A stretch of DNA of 64,000 nt from Macrostomum hystrix (lineage: Eukaryota; Platyhelminthes; Macrostomidae). The position numbers were made by a program, and so were the translations under genes. Location: NCBI GenBank assembly GCA_950097015.1, contig CATNEN010000003.1, forward strand, positions 4,257,501 to 4,321,500, in the 5' to 3' direction. Below, piece by piece: positions 1 to 10,873 of the stretch; position 1 is the first letter of the stretch, and the number at the start of each line of letters is the position of its first letter. The notes beneath the pieces are model-generated. The model did no database searches. It saw nothing but the letters and a program-made list of their open reading frames with translations, and had not been told where the DNA came from.

Positions 1-385
1 CTGTGATCCCCATACCGACTCTCTGATCCCCATACCGACTCTCTGATCCCCATACCGACTCTCTGATCCCCATACCGACTCTCTGATCCCCATACCGACT
101 CTCTCATCCCCATACCGACTCTCTCATCCCCATACCGACTCTCTGATCCCCATACCGACTCTCTGATCCCCATACCGACTCTCTGATCCTAATTCTTACT
201 CTGTGATCCTCATTCCGACTCCCTAATCCTAATTCCGACTCGGTGATCCCAATTTAAAATCTATCTGATCCAAACCTTAAAACTGTGATCCTGATCTTGG
301 AAATCTGATCCCAATCTTCACTCCCTGATTATCTCCTAACTTGACTCGAGATCCAAATTTCTGATGCTCTGATCCCAATCCCCAG
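1..385. repeat. 20-bp minisatellite, decaying to the right
   Basis: About nine near-identical copies of the 20-bp unit CTCTGATCCCCATACCGACT fill positions 1-180. The unit then degenerates (CTGATCCCAAT-like pieces) to about 385. It probably continues left of the window. It lies in the intron after exon 2 of the minus-strand PRDM gene. The GATCCCCAT core recurs in arrays at 24.4-25.5 kb and, as GATCCTCAT, at 34-36 kb. Confidence 0.9.
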
Positions 386-454
386 TCTGAATCCCGGCCA
401 CTTCCAGCTCTATATGGACCCAATCCAAACTCTTCTCAAATCCCAGATTCTCAC

Positions 455-1403
455 CTCTGATGTTGAGCACAGACAGCACGGGGATACCCATTCGCATAGC
501 ACTAGCGTCTGAGAACCAGACCAGCAGCTGCTCGCCCGGCCGAATCTCCCGAGTGGCTCTCAGCCGGAATCCCGTCGGTGAACTCGGCTCGAGCGTCTGC
601 TCATCGGCCGACAATGGCGGCGTTGTCGACGTCGAGTTGCTCAGCAGCAGCAGCTCCAGGTTCTGCTCCGAGCAATCTCTGGCGCCCTGAAGACGGGCTA
701 CCCACCCGAGGCCGCCCTGGTCGTCCAAGATGCCTCCGAGGTCGGCGCCGCAGCGCTGAGAACGTCTGCTAGCTGGACGAACCTGAAAATAGAAGATTGT
801 TTTCTTGGAAATTAACTGATTTTTGCTATGATGGACATGGAAATACACCTAGCTGGTCCTTGTTGGGCCGCATGTACTGATAGCGGTGCAACCGCTTATA
901 AAAATCGCGTACGGCTGCTCAGACTGGCAATCTGTTGCAACCACACAAATATCTTCCATATTCAAGCGCAATAGAATTAAGCGCCTGATCCCAATTCCAA
1001 TTTTCTGATCCCACTCAGAGGCCACAGCGAGGGCCAACCTCCAGGGCTCAGTGAGAGTGTACACTGCCTAACGATGAGAAAGTAATTGAAGATGTACACA
1101 CCTGTGTGTGCGTGTGCTCAGGAGTCAAGGGAATGGGCAGAATTGCCTCCTCGCTGGCTGCGTGTCTAGTGTCACCAAACGCTCCCGCAATTATTATCAT
1201 TATTAAGATTCGAACTCTCGACTCACCGATACAAAGTTGGCCACTTGGCGATCGTCCCGCAAAGTCCTGGTGAATTGCAGCGCAATGCTGTCCTCGTAGA
1301 ACGGATCCGACAGTTGGCCCTCCGGGATTGTCACGGCAGCCGTGACGCCGGCTGAACAAGCGTCTTGAGTTGCCAGCCTCCTGCTCAATTGGGATTTCTG
1401 CAT
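455..1403 (-). CDS. PRDM-family PR/SET-domain protein, first two coding exons (partial)
   Basis: Two minus-strand exons join cleanly: exon 1 at 1403-1227 (59 codons, ATG at 1403, donor GTGAGT) and exon 2 at 782-455 (acceptor TTTTCAG, donor GTGAGA). Their product reads as an N-terminal PR domain. Exon 1 holds IPEGQ and YEDSIAL; exon 2 holds WVARLQGARDCSEQNLE and then RATREIRPGEQLLVWF, the usual PR-domain blocks. The pattern DSIAL...W..L..ARD..EQNLE resembles PRDM8 most, from memory, but PRDM13-type is not excluded. About 25 Ser/Thr/Pro-rich residues sit between EQNLE and RATREI, where other PR domains are short. Zinc fingers would lie left of position 1. PRDM proteins are nuclear transcriptional regulators or histone methyltransferase-like cofactors. 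Intron 1 carries a SINE and intron 2 the minisatellite at 1-385. The start is the first ATG in the open frame; an upstream exon is possible. Confidence 0.72.
1028..1205 (+). mobile_element. SINE family 2, 5'-truncated copy
   Basis: It matches the body and 3' end of the second tRNA-derived SINE family: GAGGGCCAACCTCCA, TGTACACTGCCT, GATGTACACACCTGTG, GGCAGAATTGCCTCCTCG and a CAATTATTATCATTATTA tail. The tRNA-like head is missing. It lies in intron 1 of the PRDM gene, opposite to the gene. Confidence 0.8.
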
Positions 1404-2311
1404 CTTTGGGATTTTCGTTTGTTACTCTTTCCGTTTTATGAAATTTTCGCGAGGATGGGATAAAACGTGCCTGTGTGGACTCCGAGACCTCTTTAAATTC
1501 ACGGCGATTAGCCGCCTACCCACCCAGCCATCGGCGCTCATTGGTTGCGGGGATAAATATCCCATCCAATTGGGGAGCCGCCGCTGCCGCCTCAATGTCA
1601 GAAAATTATTTCATTCCCGAAATACTTTGGATGGAGACTGTATATAATTTGGGATCATCATATTTTTTATTTTGGGAGAATTTTTTATTCAGACAGAAAT
1701 TTCTTAGAAAATCAACAAACTAGAGGCATGCTAGAGGGAGCTTCTCGCTAATCCCTTGGCGTACCACAGAAGAGATCCTTAAAATGGGGAGATTTTGGCA
1801 TAGGATTTTCTATGCATAATAATTGTTGAGCACAATACTAGCCTAGAGCATGCGCTATGAACTGTCCCAATCTGAGTGGTGTACAATTTGCGGTGTACAA
1901 TAGTCGTTCTTTGCCATGCTATATTTAAACTATAGTTGAATCGTGGCAAATACTCGTATATGGTAGAATAAGTGCATCAGACACCAGCCTTAATCTTATA
2001 ATTTGTATAGCCATAGCTTGGTTGTGTTTAACTGCCATACAATTTTAGTAGCTTTTGAGATTATCGAGATTACTGTCATTCAGTAAATGTCTGCGTGGTG
2101 TAAGTCTCTGGTGTCACCAACTATTGCGAAAAATGCACCCCAACTAAGCATTACACGTGTGTTTAACAGCAATGGAAGCCTGGCTTTCCGTCATTGTCAG
2201 GTGCTGCTAAGACGGAATTAGCAAATCTAGTCTGTATCTGTATGGAATATACTCAACTATTCATGCAGAATAAAACAGAACAGCTAACAGATCAATAAAA
2301 TATAATTTATT
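1404..2311. other. No gene recognised
   Basis: This is sequence upstream of the PRDM exon. Short open frames exist but none resembles a known family or keeps splice signals. It may hold the PRDM promoter or 5' exons. Confidence 0.4.
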
Positions 2312-2992
2312 GACTGGTGGATAATGGACTGGTGGATAATGGACTGGTGGATAATGGACTGGTGGATAATGGACTGGTGGATAATGGACTGGTGGATAAT
2401 GGACTGGTGGATAATGGACTGGTGGATAATGGACTGGTGGATAATGGACTGGTGGATAATGGACTGGTGGATAATGGACTGGTGGATAATGGACTGGTGG
2501 ATAATGGACTGGTGGATAATGGACTGGTGGATAATGGACTGGTGGATAATGGACTGGTGGATAATGGACTGGTGGATAATGGACTGGTGGATAATGGACT
2601 GGTGGATAATGGACTGGTGGATAATGGACTGGTGGATAATGGACTGGTGGATAATGGACTGGTGGATAATGGACTGGTGGATAATGGACTGGTGGATAAT
2701 GGACTGGTGGATAATGGACTGGTGGATAATGGACTGGTGGATAATGGACTGGTGGATAATGGACTGGTGGATAATGGACTGGTGGATAATGGACTGGTGG
2801 ATAATGGACTGGTGGATAATGGACTGGTGGATAATGGACTGGTGGATAATGGACTGGTGGATAATGGACTGGTGGATAATGGACTGGTGGATAATGGACT
2901 GGTGGATAATGGACTGGTGGATAATGGACTGGTGGATAATGGACTGGTGGATAATGGACTGGTGGATAATGGACTGGTGGATAATGGACTAG
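2312..2992. repeat. 15-bp minisatellite, about 45 perfect copies
   Basis: The unit GACTGGTGGATAATG repeats about 45 times with no substitution that I can see, ending at GGACTAGTG. Because 15 is a multiple of 3, long open frames run through it on both strands (repeating VDNGL, MDWWI or VHYPP). They start and stop at the array edges and are not genes. Perfect homogeneity implies recent expansion, or assembly collapse or extension. Confidence 0.97.
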
Positions 2993-4189
2993 TGTACATG
3001 TATGCGGTATAAAAGACAAAGCCCAATCACCAATGCACCTGCCAATAAGACTGTAAAGTGTAAACAGTCGTACGCCGTGCCGATTTCCTGACAACCTCAG
3101 AAAATTCTTTATAATAAATGAAATAATATCGCATTTCAGTTTTTTTCACTCTCGCATTCTCAGAGGTGAGGGGGCCATTCATTACCAGAGAAATTGGTGG
3201 GTTGCGCGGGACTTCAGGACCAGATGTTGCGCCACTTCGCAATGGCTCTCAGCCTGCCCAAGCGGAAATAAAATACCAAAAAAAAGTATAGGAAAATTTT
3301 TTGCATACCCGCGCGGGCGAGCCTGGGAGAAAGTGGGCTGACCGGTGACCGCGAGCAGACAGCGCGCGGCAACACCACATGCGACCATTGTGTGCCAGTC
3401 AGAGACTTCAGAAGCAACAGTGAGAGTCCATGGGAATGCTTGCCACTTGCACCCGCGAGACCCTCCCTCAACTCCCTCCCAGTATGCGCCTCGTGACTGA
3501 TTCCTTTGACTTCGACTGTTTGAGTTGGGTTGAAAAGTCGAAATCGACAAGTCAGAACGCTTAAAGCGAGGTATTGAAATGAGCATGCAGAGGTCGAGAA
3601 AGTGAAAGGTGGTTAATAAAGTTTTTTTTAACTGCATGCATTCGATGCAGAGTGGGCGGGTTGGTTAATTTTTGTGGGGGGAAAAACCTCCCCATGCAAC
3701 AGCGGGCTGTGAATGTCAGGCAGGGCCTCAAGCGGGGGGCCTTCAGCAAAATGGACGCCATCTGGGGCGCACGTGTGCTCAGCGATTCGCTTCTCAATCC
3801 TCCAGCCCACCCACCACCCTCATGCCATTGTGTGGCTCTCTTGCACTCGATCCTTGCCCGCCTGTTGTTGGCCCTAAATAGCTTTCTTCTGGAGAGAGCA
3901 GTCTCATAAAGCAACCTTTCACTCGGCCTCTCTAAAATCCTATACTCGATACTCGCTGTCCTGCTATTTCTATACCACCTATACTTGCCCGCAGCCAAGT
4001 GTCCAGTTTGGAGCACCTTCTGTGTGTACCTGGGGTATCAACTTTCTTTGCCATTATAGCAGGCCCGCGATTCAGACTTGAATAGTTCCCTCCGTTTTTT
4101 ATTTTAATTCTTACACTTTTCTTCTGGGCATTGAAGATTTCGCGTATTTGAAAAAGCGGGTTCACTTTGAAATTTTTTTCCCAACTAAT
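2993..4189. other. No gene recognised; possible LTR-like remnant
   Basis: There is a GC-richer patch at 3180-4060. It contains CCTAAATAGC (TATA-like) near 3874 and CATAAAG (poly-A-like) near 3906. On the minus strand a TGGTCCTGAAGTCC stretch at 3210-3225 resembles a tRNA primer-binding site next to a GCGCAACA end. These two signals point to opposite orientations and I find no matching second LTR or target duplication, so the assignment is weak. Confidence 0.2.
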
Positions 4190-4915
4190 TGTTGGATTTG
4201 GGACATTTTTGGATTTAGGACATTGCTGGATTTGGGACATTGTTGGATTTAGGACATTGTAGAGGTTTTAGCCTAGTTGTTAGAGCGTCGGACTCACGAC
4301 TTGAAGGTCGGGGGTTCGATTCCCGACTCCACTAGAAAAATTTGTGTCCTTTAGCAAGACACTTAACTCTGCATTGCTTCAGTTCACCCAGCTGTTAAAT
4401 GGGTACCAGCATCAGCTGGGATAATTGAAGGTGGGTGGGTGTGGCGTCCCCCCAGTCCATGGACTGAACTGCCGTACGCAGCCTTCAGATGCGCCGCGCA
4501 ATAGCTGCGGCTGTGCTGTTGGCTGCACATCTGGCCTAATTGGGGCAGGTGTAATTAATTATTAATTATTATGGATTTAGGACATTGCTGGATTTGGGAC
4601 ATTGTTGGATTTAGGACATTGTTGGATTTAGGACATTGCTGGATTTGGGACATTGTTGGATTTAGGACATTGTTGGATTTAGGACATTGCTGGATTTAGG
4701 ACATTGCTGGATTTGGGACATTGTTGGATTTAGGACATTGCTGGATTTGGGACATTGTTGGATTTAGGACATTGCTGGATTTAGGACATTGCTGGATTTG
4801 GGACATTGTTGGATTTAGGACATTGTTGGATTTAGGACATTGCTGGATTTAGGACATTGCTGGATTTGGGACATTGTTGGATTTAGGACATTGCTGGATT
4901 TAGGACACTGTATAG
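4190..4915. repeat. 17-bp minisatellite split by a SINE
   Basis: The unit GGATTTAGGACATTGCT, alternating with GGATTTGGGACATTGTT, occurs at 4190-4261 and again at 4572-4915. A complete family-1 SINE interrupts it. The two halves share the same unit variants, so the array predates the insertion. Confidence 0.93.
4262..4571 (+). mobile_element. SINE family 1, full-length reference copy
   Basis: The tRNA-like head has an A-box region (GCCTAGTTGTTAGAGCG, about 4271-4287) and a B box (GGTTCGATTCC, about 4313-4323). A body follows with AGCAAGACACTTAACTCTGC, CACCCAGCTGTTAAATGGG, the palindrome CAGTCCATGGACTG and GCGCCGCGCAATAGCTGCGG. It ends in an ATTAATTATTA-type tail. It would be transcribed by Pol III and moved by a LINE. 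It sits inside the 17-bp array. Confidence 0.88.
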
Positions 4916-6704
4916 GATTTAGGGGCACTGTGGAATTTACGAAATTCATGAACAGACCAAGCGAGTGTCGCATCATGTGGACATTGTATAATTTTCATAG
5001 TGAATTTTCGCTCATTTTGAATATACAAGTCACTTAGAAACAGCTTATAGTGGCTTACATGTGTGCCTAGGGATGACACACTGTAGCATATGCATGTGCT
5101 AACACACCCGATGCAGGAAACGGACTGGCCGTGAATTGTTGATCTTGCCAGTCGTGACTTCTCACTCAAAAGAATGTCGTCTCTTAATTGTTTGCTACCT
5201 CTTTGCAACAATGTCACAAGGCGCTCAACTTGTGAAGATTGGTTGACTGGTATAGATCCCATTCATAGAACAACAATGTGGGATAAACTTTCACCAGGTC
5301 ACACAGCAACAAGACTCAGTTGCTTTGTGTCGCTGTTTTTTTAAGCTTCTCTCTTTATCTTAGATGGGCCCAACTGTATCCATGCCAACAAGCTCACGCC
5401 CTGTATGGAGCACGAGTTGTAGGCTGACAGAGACATAAAGACAAAAACTGAAATGAGGTGAGGCGTGAATAGATAAAAAACTGCTTATTTATCCGATCGG
5501 ACATCTAATACACAATGTGCCGCCAAATATATGATAGAATTTCTTGGTGTTTTTTTAAAGAAAGTTTTTAGAAAAAGGAAAGTTTTTGTTTGAATATTTA
5601 ACCGTGAGGCCACAGACACGCGACCATGCAGAACCATGCTTTTGAGACACTTCCGCTAAAGAAGGGACACTTCAGTTTGAGCAGTGGGCAAGATGAAAAC
5701 TTGTTGAAGCATGCCAGCCATTGACAAACTGGCAGACAGGGGACACTGATATTAAGAGCTGGGATCTTGTCATTTTGTTAAGTCAAGTCGGCAACTAACT
5801 GAAAAACATTCAAAAGGGAATAATCTCGATATAGGGAGAATGAAAAAAGCACTGACAGTATTCCAAGGAATAAAGAGTGCAATTTCACCGAAAAAAATTC
5901 GAGAGGCTAATAAAGAGAGTAAAGTGAAAAAAATCGAGAGAAACATAAGAGAAGAGGATGAGGTTAAGAAGGAGTGATGCCACAGATGGTTTCTACTGCT
6001 CTCGCTTCTCATGATTATTACAAGCATGCTCAGGTGGTTGTTCACTAGCCGAAAGATTGGACACTGCACGACCCTTACCTATTTATACGAGGCACTTGGT
6101 GAGATCCAATTTCGGCCCCCGACTGTTTACTGCTTTAGCTCTGATCACCGGTGTGAATGTTGGGACATATTCTCAGGCTTTCTCTTAGCTCCCCCTCCAC
6201 ACCTGGTCACAATGCAGATCCCACACCGCGACTGGAGAAGATCCGACAGGTCCTGGGAACAATGATCACCTTCGCGGCTAGCTGGAACACCCTTGTCATT
6301 CATTTTTTGACTCCTTGAAAAATGGTCGGCAAGTTTTTGTCCTCGAGTGTGAGTTTGTGTAGGGTCCAGAAATTTAGTTTTGAGTCAACAGGAAAAGGGA
6401 ATTGTTCTGAGGCCGTGGGAATAGAGAGACACAAGCTCTATACTGGCCTTTCAAATATGATATGTGGGGCCTCAAATCGCAGGGGGGTGATTGGCTTGTT
6501 GAGCTGTCCTGTCATCCATCGGAACACTTTCTATTCACTTTCACCTTAAGTCCAATTGAGAGCCCACTTGAGCACGAAGTTAATTGGTGGCTTGTCAGCC
6601 TTCACTAGGCTTTAGCATTTCGATGTTTGAATGAATTGGAATGCCACATTGCTGCGTAATCAAGCTCGAGCGTGTAGGGGTTAATCTTTCACGATAAACA
6701 TTTG
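4916..6704. other. No gene recognised
   Basis: Unique-looking sequence with only short open frames. A frame near 5160-5330 reads like degenerate coding sequence, but I cannot assign it. Confidence 0.35.
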
Positions 6705-7232
6705 ACCACTGGGTCAGATGGGTCAGGGCTACTACATTGTGGGTCAGGGTTTTGGAATGAGAGGTCCGTGTGTTATAATCTGTGTGTCAGTGTGCTATGA
6801 TGAGTGTGTCAGTGTGCTATGATGAGTGTGTCAGTGTGCTATGATGAGTGGGTCAGTGTGCTATGATGAGTGGGTCAGTGTGTTATGATGAGTGGGTCAG
6901 TGTGTTATGATCTGTGTGTCAGTGTGTTATAATCAGTGGGTCAGTGTGTTATGACAGGTGGGTCAGTGTTTTTAATCAATGGATCAGAGTTTTTAATCGG
7001 TGGGTCAGAGTTTTTAACCGGTGGGTCAGCATTTTTAATCGGTGGGTCAGTGTTTTTAATCGTTGGGTCAGCATTTTTAATCGGTAGGTCAGTATTTTTA
7101 ATTAATAGGTCAGAGTTTTTATTCGGTGGGTCACGGTTTTTAATCAATGGGTCAGAGTTTTTAATCGGTGGGTCAGTGTTTTTAATCGGCGGGTCAGAGT
7201 TTGTGACTGTTGTGTCAGGGGCTTATCATAGG
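6705..7232. repeat. Two-block minisatellite, 22-bp then 21-bp units
   Basis: 6705-6950 carries units around GTCAGTGTGCTATGATGAGT. 6950-7230 carries 21-bp units around GGTGGGTCAGAGTTTTTAAT. Both share GGGTCAG, so one is probably derived from the other. The repeating GGSEFLI-type translation is an artefact of the 21-bp period. Confidence 0.88.
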
Positions 7233-7826
7233 TAGGACAAGGTTGATGCCTGTTTTCGATATTAGTATATCGAATCAGAATGTGACCCCAATATTATTTT
7301 TCGCTCAATTTTTACTCTTCAAAAGGATTGTAAAAGCTTGAAAGCTTACAATTTTGTGCAATTTGATAAGCCAAAGCTTCAAAAAAATCACAATAAAGTG
7401 CCTCATGCTAGTCACAGTTAAAATTTAACCTGATTAAAAACCAATTGACACCCTGTTGATATTCAGATTAATTGTCAATTATAAAAAATCTCAGAATGAG
7501 CAAACTGTGTGAGTCCGAATCGAATTGCAAAAAGTTTCCGAAAAAAAATCGTGCTTTGTTCGCGTGGCCACTTGAGCTGGAGTATGTGTGCTCAAGCAGA
7601 TTATATTAAAATGGACAGCCACGCGGCTGAGCAGTGGTATGTGCAGAGCTAATTTCAAAAGGCGATATTATTTCACAGCTCGAGCATTGCGGCGAACACT
7701 TGAACGGCGAGGGCGCAAGAAATTATTGAATTGCGTGGATGCAAGGGGGTCAATTTCGTTCTATTTGAGTATATTGCATTGCATCATCTTGCTTCAAGAT
7801 CGCCAAAGGAAAGTAGCCGTGAGCTG
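7233..7826. other. No gene recognised
   Basis: AT-rich unique sequence between the GGGTCAG array and the broken minus-strand ORF. No domain, RNA or repeat is recognised. Confidence 0.35.
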
Positions 7827-8234
7827 TCATTTCTGACCTGCAAGCGAGATCATTCCACTCCATTCTTTGAGCAGTTCTGCATATTTGAGCACTGACAGAA
7901 ACACGAATTTCTGATCGCAACATGTGTCAAATATTACTCCATTCGTCAATGTTGCTGTACAGTGTTTGCTAAGCAATTTGGTCTCAGCCAAAAAATGAAC
8001 ATATGTTCCCATCTGGACTCATGGGATTCTGTAAGTAGGATACAGTAGAATCAAATCCTGAAGTTTGCTCTCCACAATTTCATATTTCATCGGTTGGTGT
8101 TTACAGAAGTCAAGAAGTAATGCATGAAACACTGCTAGCATTGCTTCTGCAGGTGAGTTCTCATCAACACGTACTCGTTCCATCATTGTGCGGCATCCAT
8201 CAATTCTTAGAATTAGGAATGTGACCCCCGCCAT
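7827..8234 (-). pseudogene. Unidentified ORF interrupted by one in-frame TGA
   Basis: Reading the minus strand from an ATG at 8234, 71 codons are open. A single TGA follows at 8021-8019, and the same frame then continues for about 63 codons to a TGA at 7827-7829. Composition looks protein-like, for example AEAMLAVFHALLLDFCKH before the stop and NGVIFDTCCDQKFVFLSVLK after it. I do not recognise the family. The TGA may be a decayed Trp codon (TGG), making this a relic, or part of an exon whose boundary I cannot place: TACTTACAG just before the stop resembles a 3' splice site. Recoding is unsupported. Confidence 0.35.
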
Positions 8235-8849
8235 TCTCAGCTATATTGACAGAGTTGAGAGAAAGGATTTCAGAATGGCGAAATATACACGACAGCAATG
8301 TCCGTCACGGGAGTGTGTTTGAATGCTATTTCACTTCAAGGTAAGTTCATAGTAGGTATAGGCGCTAGCAACAACTGTTGCTAACTGACCATTCTCACAC
8401 CATTGAGCATGCCATCTATACTTGAGACAATTGTAGCTATATTGGAGTTGTTTACATGATATTTGTATATCAGGAGGGTAGCAACAACTAGTGGACAAAG
8501 AGATAGGGAAGGAGTAATTGAAGTTGGCTTTTCATTGTAGATAGATTATGGGCCTTTTCAGAGTAGCGTTTCATAAATAGCTGTTAAATGGGAGTGAGTG
8601 GGAAGACAAGCTTCTGACACGTGTCTTCCACCTCATTGAGGCAATCGGTATTTGTCTTAAATGTAAACCAAGCTTCTTGTGGGCAATCATTTATGGCCAC
8701 TTGGTCACGTGGCGTTGACCATTCTAAGAAATGCAATGAGCTACCATCAGCGACTTCTAGGCTAGTGTTGACTCCGTTCAGCTGGGCGAATATATTCGCT
8801 GAAAAACTTTTGAGATATCCTGTTTGACACTAGAACTACCAAACGAATA
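8235..8849. other. No gene recognised
   Basis: Unique sequence upstream of the broken ORF and left of the 20-bp array. A plus-strand donor-like CAAGGTAAGT lies near 8338, with no supporting exon. Confidence 0.3.
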
Positions 8850-10050
8850 AGCTAGACAGTAGCTTTGTTAGTTAGACAGCAGCTTTGTTAGTTAGACAGT
8901 AGCTTTATTAGTTAGACAGTAGCTTTGTTAGTTAGACAGCAGCTTTATTAGTTAGACAGTAGCTTTGTTAGTTAGACAGCAGCTTTGTTAGTTAGACAGC
9001 AGCTTTGTTAGTTAGACAGCAGCTTTGTTAGTTAGACAGCAGCTTTGTTAGTTAGACAGCAGCTTTGTTAGTTAGACAGCAGCTTTGTTAGTTAGACAGC
9101 AGCTTTGTTAGTTAGACAGCAGCTTTATTAGTTAGACTGTAGCTTTATTAGTTAGACAGCAGCTTTATTAGTTAGACAGCAGCTTTATTAGTTAGACAGT
9201 AGCTTTATTAGTTAGACAGCAGCTTTGTTAGTTAGACAGCAGCTTTATTAGTTCGACAGTAGCTTTATTAGTTAGACTGTAGGTTTATTAGTTAGACAGC
9301 AGCTTTATTAGTTAGACAGCAGCTTTGTTAGTTAGACAGCAGCTTTATTAGTTAGACAGTAGCTTTGTTAGTTAGACAGCAGCTTTGTTAGTTAGACAGC
9401 AGCTTTGTTAGTTAGACAGCAGCTTTGTTAGTTAGACTGTAGCTTTATTAGTTAGACAGTAGCTTTGTTAGTTAGACAGTAGCTTTATTAGTTAGACAGC
9501 AGCTTTGTTAGTTAGACAGCAGCTTTGTTAGTTAGACAGCAGCTTTATTAGTTAGACAGCAGCTTTATTAGTTAGACAGCAGCTTTATTAGTTAGACAGC
9601 AGCTTTATTAGTTAGACAGCAGCTTTGTTAGTTAGACAGCAGCTTTATTAGTTAGACAGCAGCTTTGTTAGTTAGACAGCAGCTTTATTAGTTAGACTGT
9701 AGGTTTATTAGTTAGACAGCAGCTTTATTAGTTAGACAGCAGCTTTATTAGTTAGACAGCAGCTTTGTTAGTTAGACAGCAGCTTTGTTAGTTAGACAGC
9801 AGCTTTATTAGTTAGACTGTAGCTTTATTAGTTAGACAGCAGCTTTATTAGTTAGACTGTAGCTTTATTAGTTAGACTGTAGCTTTATTAGTTAGACAGT
9901 AGCTTTGTTAGTTAGACAGTAGCTTTGTTAGTTAGACAGTAGCTTTGTTAGTTAGACAGTAGCTTTATTAGTTAGACAGCAGCTTTGTTAGTTAGACAGC
10001 AGCTTTATTAGTTAGACTGTAGCTTTATTAGTTAGACAGCAGCTTTACAA
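8850..10050. repeat. 20-bp minisatellite, about 60 copies
   Basis: The unit TTAGTTAGACAGCAGCTTTG varies mainly at three sites (CAGC/CAGT/CTGT, TTTG/TTTA, AGC/AGG). The order of variants is irregular. It contains in-frame stops and codes for nothing. Confidence 0.96.
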
Positions 10051-10574
10051 GTGAGGCACTTAGGCACTAGCATTGTAAGATACTTTTTATGCGAACTTTT
10101 CAAGAGGGTAGTTCTCTTTCCAGATACTTTGTTAGATTAGAAATCTTTGTTTGTAAATTTGGCTCATCATTTGTAAAAACACCGAATAAATTTTGATACT
10201 GGGCATATCTAACTCATTGTGTAAACATTTCATTTAATGAGCAATGCAGATACTGCAGATTTCTACTCAAGTTATGAAAAGCTGACAATCAAGCGTCCTT
10301 GCGTTGTGTGTTCGTACCCAAGTTTAACTCGAAAAAAAGATTTTTTAATATGGTAAAAGCCTTTCTTTTAACAAGCGGAGATGAAAAACGTAAAAGGAAC
10401 AAAGACTTTCCGCACAGCCATGCCCAACAAGTTGAGTTATTCAGCCTGTCTATATCTTCAAACTGAAATTATCTACAAAGAATTTGAAAAGCAAACAGAC
10501 AACTGTCCATTTTTGTGGGAAAATTTTCAGTTGGCGTCTCAAAGAAAATTTCCCCCTTTAACTGAGTTGTGAGG

Positions 10575-10862
10575 GTGTGAGTGGCAGACCGGTTTAACGC
10601 TTCTGTCACTCGCACCAATGCTCTTGAGCTCGATTACGTTCAAGGTAGAGAAGGCTTCTAAGGCATAATGACGATGAGAAAATAAGGGCAGATGTACACA
10701 CCTGTGGCGTGTGTGCCTGGGTACAGTATCGGTGTGCAAAATTACAGAATTGCCTCCTCGCTGGCTGCTGGTCTAGTGTCACCAAATGACGTGGCAGCAG
10801 CCCTACTGCCCTGCTAAAATGACTATGATTGTTATGATTATGATTATGATTATGATTATCAC
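10575..10862 (+). mobile_element. SINE family 2, diverged copy with ATGATT tail
   Basis: A tRNA-like head (GAGTGGCAGACCGGTTTAAC, then GAGCTCGATTACG) leads into the family-2 body (GATGTACACACCTGTG, GAATTGCCTCCTCGCTGGCT, CTAGTGTCACCAAATGA). It ends in a TTATGATTATGATTATGATT tail. The internal GGGGCGCAG segment is largely deleted. Confidence 0.82.
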
Positions 10863-10873
10863 GAGTGGCAAGC

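Noticed and set aside
2261-3094. Long frames repeating VHYPP, STSPL, VDNGL and MDWWI
   Set aside because: The 15-bp period keeps several frames open; no start context, splice sites or non-repeat coding sequence.
3180-4060. LTR retrotransposon
   Set aside because: TATA-like and primer-binding-like signals point in opposite directions and no paired LTR or target duplication was found; left as a weak remark.
4262-4330. tRNA gene
   Set aside because: A and B boxes are present but no acceptor stem or 3' trailer, and the same head recurs at the front of longer repeats; it is a SINE head. The same applies to the family-2 heads.
7827-8234. Selenoprotein with UGA recoding
   Set aside because: No SECIS-like structure was identified and no selenoprotein family is recognised; decay or an exon boundary is simpler.
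8850-10050. CRISPR-like array
   Set aside because: Units are contiguous with no unique spacers; this is an animal minisatellite.
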